Positions 1 to 7,185 of a stretch of 16,370 bases of DNA are shown one piece after another. This DNA is from JBBDSJ01 sp040905025 (lineage in GTDB: Bacteria > Pseudomonadota > Gammaproteobacteria > Methylohalomonadales > Methylohalomonadaceae). A program made the translations under genes and the position numbers. Below the pieces are notes generated by a model that was not told the DNA's origin, ran no database searches, and was given only the letters and a program-made list of their open reading frames with translations. The DNA is taken from NCBI GenBank assembly GCA_040905025.1, contig JBBDSJ010000133.1, positions 1 to 16,370 on the forward strand. Direction: 5' to 3'. The stretch's first letter is position 1, and every line of letters starts with the position of its first letter.

Positions 1-1254
1 TTAGCCAGCCGCCTTTTTTTGTCCAAAGATGGTCTCAAAAAGTTGTTTTCTAGCGGCTTGTAACTGCGCCGCAGCATCATTATCGCTAATTCGGTACGCG
101 ATTGTATCCAGCTTCAAAAAGGTTATCCCGGGCTTCAGGTACTGTTCTGCATTGTCGAGCGATTTGAGCTTGTCGTAGGGCGTCATCATGTTTTCGTAAG
201 GATACTTTTTCCGTTGCCTGCCCTTGGCGTCAACTTCGGTCATCGGAAAGAAACACGGTCTGTGATAGTTTATGTACGGTACCAGATGCGCCTGATTAAA
301 CGCATTGACATGAGGTGCGTACCGTTGCGGGATATGCATATAACCCAGTATTTTACGTATCACTGAACCATTCTTGCTTTCCACCAGCGCGTTGTCATTA
401 GTCTGTCGACTGCGCGACTTGGTCAATTCGATAAACAGCTTGCCAAGCATATCGGCAACCTGCCTGTTGATGTATTCCGACCCATTGTCGGCGTGAAATC
501 CTTTGATCACAAACGGGAAGCCGGCCAGTATGGCTTCCAGTGCCGGGATCAGGAATTGCTCGCTGATGCGCTCAACCGTGTACACCACCTGGAACTGCGT
601 GACCTCATCCACACAATTGATGTGATACAGCCCCTTGACCCCGTCCTGATCGCCCTGGTGGACACTGTCAATGCGCAGATAGCCCGGTTTGCCCTCGGGG
701 TACGGTTGGCGACGTTCGCCGATCTTATTGTTGACCGGGCGAGTCTTGTCAAAGCGCTGGCGCAGCTTGCGCTAGCCTTCACCGTTGCGCAGATTGTACA
801 GGTGAGACACCGAGATACCCGCCAGGCGCTCATACTGCCGATCACCAAACACCCGGTGCGCCCGTTCACACAGCTTTTTGACCATCGGCCCGCTGGGCGT
901 GTCGTGCAGGCTATCCATATGGACAAGCAGGACCAGATCCTGGGCGGTATAAATACCCTTGAAACCGTTGCTGGTGCGCTGCTGGCGACGCAGGCCGCCA
1001 GGGCTATGGAACTGCTTGATCAGCCGGGTGAGCTGTTGTCGGGAGTACCCCGTCACCCGCATCAGAAAACGTTGCAGCAAGGCCTTCTCAGGCCGGCGCA
1101 AGCCCCGGTAACGGAAATCCCGCAGCACCTGCGCAATCCACTGGTAGGCCTCAGCCTTCGAGGGCGGCGTCAGCTCTGCCGGGCCCACACTGATGAGGAA
1201 GTCCCTGACCTGCTCGAGCGTCCTGATTTGCCTGATATTCATGATAATGTTCAT
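1..1254 (-). pseudogene. DDE transposase, interrupted by an in-frame amber codon
   Basis: The reading frame from 1254 down to 1 encodes about 417 residues but is broken by one TAG at 772-774. The N-terminal part (1254-775) ends in YNLRNGEG. The same frame resumes directly after the stop with RKLRQRFDKTRPVNNKIGE and continues through an integrase-type catalytic domain. The acidic triad is visible: Asp in YLRIDSVHQGD, Asp in HADNGSEYIN, and Glu in NALVESKNG. The stop probably replaces a Tyr codon (TAC/TAT to TAG), giving an original YRKLRQRF; that is inference. Nothing else in the frame is disrupted, so this is a recent loss or a stop read through by a suppressor. The last codons may be the true C-terminus (KKAAG then TAA at 1-3). 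Confidence 0.85.
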
Positions 1255-1353
1255 CCCACCATCATGGACAAAAAAGGCCCGCTGGCCTTAGCGCTTTAGA
1301 CTCATTTCATGTTGGAATCACGGCCCCCGTTCAGACTCATTTCATATTGGAAG
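1..1353 (-). mobile_element. Degenerate insertion sequence with DDE (rve-fold) transposase
   Basis: An IS read on the minus strand and running off the left edge of the window. It contains a broken transposase (1-1254) and, outside the gene's 5' end, two direct copies of a roughly 22-bp motif starting at 1296 and 1331. Both contain AGACTCATTTCAT followed by TTGGAA after one or two bases, and such tandem motifs look like transposase-binding sites at an IS terminus. The outer boundary at about 1353 is inferred from the end of the second copy. The other end is not in the window. The family could not be fixed from sequence alone; IS481-like or ISNCY-like are the options. Confidence 0.75.
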
Positions 1354-1370
1354 AGGCTGCTACTGTTAGA

Positions 1371-2722
1371 AGCAAATAGAACTGTCCGGTTTCATAGCAC
1401 GTAATCTGTCCGCTTTTTGTTGTGATCGGTGAGTTGCCTCACGGATCCGGAATGCAGCCACTGCGGACGTCAGGCGGCTGCTTCCGTTGTTTGCGTTTCT
1501 GTCACCAGCTTGCCTGTCTCGTCATAGTCAGCAAGCTTGCGAGGCCCGTAGAACACGGCCATACAACCATCGGCATACTCGTGGACGTGCACGTTGGCCT
1601 TGCGGTAATGGCAGCGATGTCGATCTTCCGGGATTTGCAGGACTTTGCCCAGATAAGAGACACAGTTGTCGGGTCGAACGGTACGCTCCACTTGCAGACA
1701 CAGGATATCGTCCAGACGTTGATCGAGGATCGGCACAGAGGCACTGCCTGCTTCTCGTGGTGGTTGCGAATCTTTTATTGAACCGTGGCAGGAAGGTCTT
1801 GCGGAGAAACTCGTTGGCCGCAGCCATCTCGGTAATCCCCGCCAACGCCAATTCCTGCGGCAGACGACCCTGAAACGTGCCGAACATCCGTTCGCTGCGA
1901 CCGCGCGCCTCGGGCGAATAGGCGGCAATCATCTCGATCCCGAGTTGCTGCATGGCCCGTCCAAACTGCGTCAATTGATTCTTGTCCACCTTGCCGCCCG
2001 CCTCCGGGGTAAACCAGTAATGACTGCCGCGATCGGAATAAAAACTGCAGAAAAGCCCGCATTTTTCGATCGTTTCGCGCACGCCCTGAAAACTGCTCCA
2101 GGTGCCTTCCTCTGGCACAAAAAACGCGGCATAGATCTCACTGTTGGCGTCGTCCATCGTCACCACCAGATCCCATCGTTTACCTGGTACCCACTCATGC
2201 GTGGAAGCATCCTGATGCACCATCAGCCCGACAATGGGTGAGGGGTCACGGCGTTTGCGGTGCTTGCCCTTGAGCCGACCCTTGGTCACCAGCCCCGATG
2301 CCTGCAGCTTTTTCTTCACCCAGGTGTAGGACCGGCTGCCCCGGTGCTCTTCCTGATAACGTTCGTAGAAATGCTTCACGTTCCAATCCCGGTAGCGGTC
2401 TCGATACAGCGACTCAAGCCGCAACACCTCGTCTACCGGCGCCCGTCGATGAGAGACCTGTTCCATCCGCTTGTCCATGAGTCCTTGCAAACCATCTTCC
2501 TCGTAGCGATCGATATAGCGCCGGAAACTGCGCTCACACACACCCAACAACTGCGCCGCCGCCTCCTGCGTTAAGCTGCGCTGTTGCCAAAGATCAAATG
2601 CCTCTTCAAATCTCATTATTCGCGTCTCCTGTAGCCACTTCGCCCGGCTCATCATCCCTCCGAAAAGCAGGAATCATAAACCGGACACTTTATGTGCTAC
2701 AGAACCGGACATATTATGTGCT
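1371..2722 (-). mobile_element. ISNCY-type insertion sequence, complete ends but frameshifted transposase
   Basis: The element is delimited by imperfect inverted repeats. The left core is at 1383-1416 and the right core at 2678-2711; on the outward-reading strand both start TGTCCGGTT, then AGCAC, then a second TGTCCG. Each end extends outwards by another AGCA-ATA half-copy (1371-1380 left, 2713-2722 right), so each terminus carries about two tandem copies of a 22-24 bp unit. No clear target-site duplication was found. The right end lies 24 bp upstream of the -35 box proposed for the mauF operon. Confidence 0.8.
1470..2655 (-). pseudogene. ISNCY-family transposase, frameshifted near 1770
   Basis: From 2655 the frame encodes a helix-turn-helix N-terminus (SLTQEAAAQLLGVCERSFRR) and an integrase-like core with acidic residues in MVHQDASTHEW, SFYSDRGSHYWF and RGRSERMFGTFQ. 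After FLPRFNKRFA (about 1770) the frame turns to low-complexity sequence. The expected C-terminus continues one base over: QPPREAGSASVPILD, then the distal part ending ADYDETGKLVTETQ with a stop at 1470. The lesion is a one-base gain or two-base loss within the run encoding FA-PPRE. The product is therefore probably inactive. Assignment to ISNCY rests on recognising the DRGSHYWFTPEAGGKVD region. Confidence 0.85.
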
Positions 2723-2745
2723 CCTCACACTCCTCACACTGCTAC

Positions 2746-2774
2746 TTGACCCGCAAGAATTAAGACGCTAGAAT
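2746..2774 (+). promoter_or_regulatory. Predicted sigma70 promoter for the mau operon
   Basis: A -35 box TTGACC at 2746-2751 and a -10 box TAGAAT at 2769-2774 are separated by 17 bp. Transcription would start near 2781, about 130 nt upstream of mauF. It sits between the right end of the ISNCY element and mauF and faces the mau genes. No other promoter of similar quality was seen between 2722 and 2913. Confidence 0.55.
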
Positions 2775-2790
2775 TAAATATAAACCTGAA

Positions 2791-2855
2791 AAAAACGTCT
2801 CCCCGTTTTTCGGCATGTTGAGTTGTCGGGATCATCCGTGTCTCGCCATGGATGA
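2791..2855 (+). promoter_or_regulatory. Two inverted repeats in the mauF leader
   Basis: Just after the predicted transcription start are AAAAACG (2791-2797) and CGTTTTT (2804-2810), a 7-bp hairpin ending in T residues. Further on, TCATCC (2832-2837) pairs with GGATGA (2850-2855) around a 12-nt spacer. The first could act as a weak attenuator and the second as an operator half-site pair. Both roles are speculative, because short stems are common by chance. Confidence 0.25.
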
Positions 2856-2912
2856 CAGGGCTAGGGACAAGAATCAAGCAGATATAAAAAACATACATAT
2901 CGGGAGATGATT

Positions 2913-3770
2913 ATGGAACGAAGCCTCGCATCCGTCACTGGTCATCCGGGACCGCGTGAAAACTTGGGGCAGGTGGGAATCGATGACAGCGTGATAGTGC
3001 AGGCAACGCGTCATCTGAACAAGTACTGGATGTTGCTGTTATTCAGTGTCGGCTTGGGAACAATCGCGGGACTGTCTTTTGTTATTTCCGGCGCCCAGGT
3101 GCCCGTGTTGTCCTTGTTGTGCCTGGTTGCCTTCGCCGGAGGCGTGTTGTCCACGTGGTCTCCATGCGGCTACTCGTCATTGAGTCTGTTGCGGCCGTCC
3201 GGTACCTACAGTGTCTCGTCTGTTGCATCGTGGGTACCTGCATTTCTGGCTCATGGTTTCGGTTATCTTGCCGGAGGCGCGGTTCTGGCCGCACCGCTGG
3301 CATTTTTCGCGTGGTTGATGCCGGCAGGCGGATTCGCATCGGGCTGGGCTCTCGCTGTTCTCGGCCTGATCGGCTTGGCCTATGGCCTGCATCAGGCCGG
3401 AGTGGTACGTATACCCTATCCCCAGCGTCGCGCTCAGGTACCGCACCGGGCCAGGATGGAATTGCCGATGTGGCAGACCGGCCTGTTGTATGGCTGGTTA
3501 CTGGGCCTCAATTTCGTAACGTATGTGCGCACACCGGTTTTGTATCTGGTTGTCGCTGCCGCGGTACTCAGCGGCAATGTTGGTATTGCGGTCCTGCTGG
3601 TACTTAGCCTGAACTTGGGGCGTTTCCTGCCCCTGGTGGTCAATGCGCTACCCGTTGCAGACTGGACGGTGCAGCGTTGGATGGCCAATCACGATCAGCA
3701 TGCGCTGCGTGCGGACGCAGGTATTCTGCTGTTCACCGGTAGCCTGTTAGTAGTCTGGAGCCTGGCATAA
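2913..3770 (+). CDS. mauF: Methylamine utilization membrane protein MauF
   Basis: A 285-residue integral membrane protein with about seven hydrophobic segments, starting after a soluble stretch of about 37 residues. The conserved MauF signature WSPCGYSSLSLLRP is at residues 82-95 with Cys85. MauF is known to be required for producing active amine dehydrogenase in methylotrophs, probably for assembly or stability of the light chain; its chemistry is unknown. The start at 2913 is chosen because CGGGAG (2901-2906) lies six bases before it, whereas the ATG at 2907 touches that ribosome site. It is the first gene of the block, as in classical mauFBEDA operons. The aromatic amine dehydrogenase (aau) cluster of Alcaligenes faecalis, as I recall it, lacks this gene, so its presence points to the mau lineage. 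Confidence 0.93.
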   Translation: MERSLASVTGHPGPRENLGQVGIDDSVIVQATRHLNKYWMLLLFSVGLGTIAGLSFVISGAQVPVLSLLCLVAFAGGVLSTWSPCGYSSLSLLRPSGTYSVSSVASWVPAFLAHGFGYLAGGAVLAAPLAFFAWLMPAGGFASGWALAVLGLIGLAYGLHQAGVVRIPYPQRRAQVPHRARMELPMWQTGLLYGWLLGLNFVTYVRTPVLYLVVAAAVLSGNVGIAVLLVLSLNLGRFLPLVVNALPVADWTVQRWMANHDQHALRADAGILLFTGSLLVVWSLA

Positions 3771-3842
3771 TTGAGTTTATTAAGTGTCCGGCATCAAGGG
3801 GACGGACTGATTGCCCAAGGTCCGCAGCCGATAAGCATAGAT

Positions 3843-3849
3843 GAAGGAG
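3843..3849 (+). promoter_or_regulatory. Strong ribosome binding site of mauB
   Basis: AAGGAGG lies nine bases before the ATG at 3859. An in-frame ATG at 3841 overlaps this site, so it is not the true start. Equally strong sites precede mauE (5141-5147) and mauA (6513-6520), while genes after mauA have weaker ones. Confidence 0.8.
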
Positions 3850-3858
3850 GAAGTAAAG

Positions 3859-5097
3859 ATGAATAACTATGATGTATTGACAAAGGCCATGCAACGCTGG
3901 TTTTCAGCACCATTGCTGGGCGGCCTCGTGACGGCTGTCGCGATTACGGCCACGCCTGTATATGCCCAGGATGACGATTCCATGGATTTAGGGGAAGACA
4001 TGCCCGAGATCCTGACGACCGATAAGCTGGCCGATACGCCGGAGATAAACAAGGCGCCGCCGCCTGATGAGCGCCGGATGTATGTCGTGGATCCCGCCGC
4101 TTTCGATGTATTGACCAAGGTCATGCCCATCGATGGTGCAAGCGGTGATTATCTCGGCACCATGGATACCGGTCTGCTGGCCGTGCCCCAGGCTTCTCCG
4201 AAAGACGGCATGCTCTATATCGCCGACACGCGCTACTCTATGCATAGCCGCTGGGACAAGGATGATATCATTGTTAAATGGGATCCGCGCGAACTCAAGC
4301 CACTCGAAGTGATCGATATCCCCAATACGCGATCCGGCGCGATGGTGCATAATGGCGGCTCCGCTATATCGAATGATGGGAAGTACTTTTATTCCTATCA
4401 GTTTACGCCGGTTAACGGCATAGTGATCGTGGACCTCGAGAAAAAGAAGTATCTCGATACCATCGAGACCAGCCAGTGCTGGTATGTCTATGCCACGGGC
4501 AAGAACCGCTTTGCCGTGCGCTGTCGCGATGGCTCAATGACGGCGGTCACGCATGACGCGAATGGCAAGGAAGTATCCCGCGTCTCGACTGATCCCATTC
4601 ATCCGCCCGTAGACCAGCCGACCTACAACGATCCGGCCTGGGATCAGCTGACGGGTCAGATGTACCTGGTTTCCTTCTGGGGCAAGGTCTATCCGGTGGA
4701 TCTCTCGGGTGACAAGCCGGTTGTCGGTAAGTCCTGGGATCTGCTGACCAAGGAAGAGCGGGATAACAAGTGGGCCCCGGGTGGCTGGCAGCCGCTGGAC
4801 TATCATGCCAAGAGCGGCCGTCTGTTCGTGGCGATGGATCGACGGGCCAAGTGGGCTCACACGAGCGAGAGCAACGAAGTGTGGGTATATGACGTCAAGA
4901 CCCAGAAGCGGGTGAAAAAGATAAACCTGGCACATTCAGCGGCCAATATCGCGGTCGATCGGGCTGACAAGCCGCATCTGTATGCGGTCAGCTCCCATAA
5001 TGCATCGCTTGATATCTATGATGTCGAGACCGGCAAGCTGATCGCGCATCAGGGTGAGCTGGGTCACGAGCCACGCCTGCTGGTCAAGAACCCGTAA
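3859..5097 (+). CDS. mauB: Amine dehydrogenase heavy (alpha) chain
   Basis: A 412-residue periplasmic subunit forming the seven-bladed beta-propeller scaffold of TTQ-dependent amine dehydrogenase; with MauA it makes the alpha2beta2 enzyme that converts a primary amine to aldehyde plus ammonia. An N-terminal hydrophobic leader ends VYAQ with cleavage after Ala36, so export is probably by Sec. Family landmarks are RRMYVVDPAAF (72-82), a Cys pair C207/C222 with the same spacing as the methylamine dehydrogenase disulfide, and KWAPGGWQPLDYH. By hand alignment, the residue equal to Phe55 of Paracoccus methylamine dehydrogenase, which gates the substrate channel, is Leu106 in TMDTGLLAVP. The substrate may therefore be larger than methylamine. 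Start chosen by the AAGGAGG at 3843. Whether to call it MADH or AADH is open. Confidence 0.93.
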   Translation: MNNYDVLTKAMQRWFSAPLLGGLVTAVAITATPVYAQDDDSMDLGEDMPEILTTDKLADTPEINKAPPPDERRMYVVDPAAFDVLTKVMPIDGASGDYLGTMDTGLLAVPQASPKDGMLYIADTRYSMHSRWDKDDIIVKWDPRELKPLEVIDIPNTRSGAMVHNGGSAISNDGKYFYSYQFTPVNGIVIVDLEKKKYLDTIETSQCWYVYATGKNRFAVRCRDGSMTAVTHDANGKEVSRVSTDPIHPPVDQPTYNDPAWDQLTGQMYLVSFWGKVYPVDLSGDKPVVGKSWDLLTKEERDNKWAPGGWQPLDYHAKSGRLFVAMDRRAKWAHTSESNEVWVYDVKTQKRVKKINLAHSAANIAVDRADKPHLYAVSSHNASLDIYDVETGKLIAHQGELGHEPRLLVKNP

Positions 5098-5156
5098 GTA
5101 AGACTCATGTGGAATACTGAGAGTCTGCTTAGGGTCAGGAAAGGAGGGTTAGCGTG

Positions 5157-5744
5157 ATGGTAGAACCGATGGCGACGGCGTTCGCCGTAACTTTACTGGT
5201 CGTGGTATTTCTCGCGGCATCGGTAAACAAGCTGCGGTCGCTCGAGATCTTCGAGGGAGTTGTATACAACTTTCGACTGCTGCCGGAGACATTGGTGAAA
5301 CCCGTCGCGTACTCCCTCCCTTTCGTAGAGATGGCAGTGGCGGCGACCCTGATTGTACCCGCAACGCGTAGCTACTCAAGTTGGACCGCAGTGATATTGC
5401 TCGGCGTTTTTACGCTCGCGGTAGCCATTAACCTCCTCCGTGGCCGGCGCGAGATCGACTGTGGATGCTTCAGCCCCGGGCACAAGAGTTCGGATCTCAA
5501 GCAGACGCTGAGCTGGTGGCTGGTATTGCGGAATATGGTTCTGGCCGGGTTGGCACTGTGGGTTGCCGCCGCCCCTGCCGTCGCTCCGGTCGGGACAGGG
5601 CTAGAGTGGTTACTGGGCATGGTCACGGCAATCATCGTGGCGATATTCTATGTAACGGCTGCAAGGCTGGCGATGGCAGCCCGGTATCATGCCGCTCTCG
5701 GGGCAAACGCCATGCAGCATGGCAGGGTCTCGACACAAAACTGA
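5157..5744 (+). CDS. mauE: Methylamine utilization protein MauE (light-chain maturation)
   Basis: A 195-residue membrane protein of the MauE/DoxX-like family with about four or five transmembrane helices. It carries the conserved motif EIDCGCF at residues 99-105, whose Cys pair C102/C104 is likely redox-active. MauE and MauD are needed for export and disulfide formation of the cysteine-rich light chain; MauE plausibly passes electrons across the membrane for MauD (inference). AAGGAGG at 5141-5147 lies nine bases from ATG 5157; a GTG at 5154 is possible but closer than the spacing used by mauB. It sits between mauB and mauD in the canonical order. Confidence 0.92.
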   Translation: MVEPMATAFAVTLLVVVFLAASVNKLRSLEIFEGVVYNFRLLPETLVKPVAYSLPFVEMAVAATLIVPATRSYSSWTAVILLGVFTLAVAINLLRGRREIDCGCFSPGHKSSDLKQTLSWWLVLRNMVLAGLALWVAAAPAVAPVGTGLEWLLGMVTAIIVAIFYVTAARLAMAARYHAALGANAMQHGRVSTQN

Positions 5745-5763
5745 TCTGAAAAAAAGGAAATAG

Positions 5764-6441
5764 ATGATGGAAATCATGATCGTATCGAATGTGCTGCTGT
5801 GGCTCATGGTGATTACTTTGGGCGTTCTGACAATGGCACTCGCACGCCAGATCGGGCTTTTGCATGAAAGATCGGCCCCCCTGGGTGCGGTGATCTCCGA
5901 CAAGGGCCCGGAGGTGGGTGACGATGCTCCGGAATTCGAGCTGGAGGATTTCGCAACCGCGCAGGAAGTAAAGATCGGTGGCGCCAGGGAGAATGGACGG
6001 GATCTGCTGGTGCTGTTTCTGGCCCCGAACTGTCCCATGTGTAACAAATTGTTGCCAACTGCCCTATCCATGGCTGGCAGCGAGCACCTTGACGTAGTAA
6101 TAGTGAGTGACGGGCCGCGGGAAGAACATGAGGAATACCTGCGTACCCATGAACTTGGCGATATTCCTTATGTAGTCTCTGCTAATGTGGGAATACAGTT
6201 CCAGGTCGGCCGTGTGCCCTATGCCATTCTGCTTTCCAGTGATGGAAAGATCCTGTCAAAGGGGCTGGTCAACACACGCGAACATCTGGAAAGCCTGGTG
6301 GAGGCCAAGTTGACGGGCATACCCACTATTCAGGAATACCTGAAACGACAGAAACAAGACCATGATCATCACGATCATGCTGAAAAAGTGGATATCAGCT
6401 CGGAGCAGGAATTAAAGAAAGTTGGTACTGAGCAGGTCTGA
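5764..6441 (+). CDS. mauD: Methylamine utilization protein MauD, thioredoxin-like
   Basis: A 225-residue protein with one N-terminal membrane anchor (about 5-26) and a periplasmic thioredoxin/AhpC-TSA-like domain. The active-site motif CPMC is at 90-93 and the conserved cis-proline in GRVPY is at 152. The distal VNTREHLESLVEAK is typical of MauD. It is expected to form or isomerise the disulfides of MauA. Odd feature: the C-terminal tail (from about 198) holds a His/Asp cluster, DHDHHDH at 199-205, followed by a charged stretch, which could bind metal. The tail extends about 30 residues past the fold. AAGGA at 5754-5758 precedes the start; a second ATG follows immediately at 5767. Confidence 0.93.
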   Translation: MMEIMIVSNVLLWLMVITLGVLTMALARQIGLLHERSAPLGAVISDKGPEVGDDAPEFELEDFATAQEVKIGGARENGRDLLVLFLAPNCPMCNKLLPTALSMAGSEHLDVVIVSDGPREEHEEYLRTHELGDIPYVVSANVGIQFQVGRVPYAILLSSDGKILSKGLVNTREHLESLVEAKLTGIPTIQEYLKRQKQDHDHHDHAEKVDISSEQELKKVGTEQV

Positions 6442-6512
6442 TTCCCAGATTCTGGATGGTAGGTACTTTTCGCGGGGAGTTCACAGAAAATTTACCGCGC
6501 CAAATATTAAAA

Positions 6513-6520
6513 AAGGAGGT
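6513..6520 (+). promoter_or_regulatory. Near-consensus ribosome binding site of mauA
   Basis: AAGGAGGT at 6513-6520 lies seven bases before ATG 6528 and fixes the start of the light-chain gene. An in-frame upstream extension to 6456 has no such site and lies before the Tat leader, so it is rejected. Confidence 0.85.
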
Positions 6521-6527
6521 ATTCATA

Positions 6528-7070
6528 ATGATCTCTAAAGAACGTTTTGATGAAATGGTCGAGTCTTTAACCCGCGGTATTGCACAGCGCACTTCCCGCA
6601 GGAGCTTTCTAGCTCGCCTGGGCGTGGTAGCCGGCGGTAGCGCGCTCTTGCCGCTTCTCCCGGTGGATCGTCGCGGAATAGGCGGGGGCAATGTTGCTCA
6701 CGCTATCGAGAGTCAGGGCTGGACGCCGCAGGCCATCGATGAAAGTGCATGCAATTACTGGCGGCACTGTGCCCTGGACGGTCAGATCTGTGCCTGCTGC
6801 GGCGGCGGACTGACGAGTTGCCCACCGGGAACCACCCTGTCGCCGAGTTCCTGGGTCGCCAGCTGTGTCAACCCGGAGGATGGCGAGTCCTATCTGATTG
6901 CGTATCGCGATTGCTGCGGAAAGACCATTTGTCCGCGTTGCGGCTGTTACAATACCGAGGGTGTTCTGCCCATGTACCGGCCGGAGTTCAGCAGTGACAT
7001 TATCTGGTGCTTTGGCGTCGAAGGCAGCAGCTACCATTGCACGATGCAGCCAATCGTCGGTAAGGCATAA
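6528..7070 (+). CDS. mauA: Amine dehydrogenase light (beta) chain, TTQ subunit
   Basis: A 180-residue catalytic subunit. A twin-arginine leader (TSRRSFLARLG, 22-32) directs folded export. The TTQ cofactor would form from Trp109 and Trp160, 51 residues apart as in the family. The catalytic base is Asp128, with Asp84 and Thr172 also placed as in known enzymes. The mature part has 14 cysteines: 75, 81, 88, 90, 91, 98, 113, 129, 130, 135, 138, 140, 161 and 171. Twelve match the six disulfides of Paracoccus methylamine dehydrogenase; Cys91 and Cys135 are extra and occur, as I recall, in A. faecalis aromatic amine dehydrogenase. Most of the rest (WVASC, SYLIAYRDCC, NTEG-LP-YRPEF, DIIWCFG) is methylamine-dehydrogenase-like. 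Tyr169 is as in MADH, not Phe as in AADH. Confidence 0.95.
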   Translation: MISKERFDEMVESLTRGIAQRTSRRSFLARLGVVAGGSALLPLLPVDRRGIGGGNVAHAIESQGWTPQAIDESACNYWRHCALDGQICACCGGGLTSCPPGTTLSPSSWVASCVNPEDGESYLIAYRDCCGKTICPRCGCYNTEGVLPMYRPEFSSDIIWCFGVEGSSYHCTMQPIVGKA

Positions 7071-7088
7071 TAACAAGCTTTTTTGTTA
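7071..7088 (+). terminator. Weak AT-rich stem-loop after mauA
   Basis: TAACAA (7071-7076) pairs with TTGTTA (7083-7088) over a T-rich loop directly after the mauA stop codon. It lacks a GC-rich stem, so it is at best a processing or attenuation point separating the abundant structural subunits from the accessory genes. Confidence 0.25.
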
Positions 7089-7185
7089 ACAACCACGCCG
7101 GCTGCATATCGTAACGGAGACGGCTGTGCAGTATGGTAAATCCTGATAATGGTGCATCTGTACCAGTAAGTTGGAGTAGTATGTT

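Noticed and set aside
493..1299. Long plus-strand ORF of 268 codons
   Set aside because: It lies antisense to the transposase whose catalytic motifs are clear on the minus strand; no recognisable domain or ribosome site.
3119..3607. Plus-strand ORF inside mauF
   Set aside because: It is a frame shadow of mauF, rich in Arg, Cys and Gly, with no domain.
7071..7088. A strong rho-independent terminator after mauA
   Set aside because: The stem is only six AT-rich pairs, so it was kept as a weak feature only.
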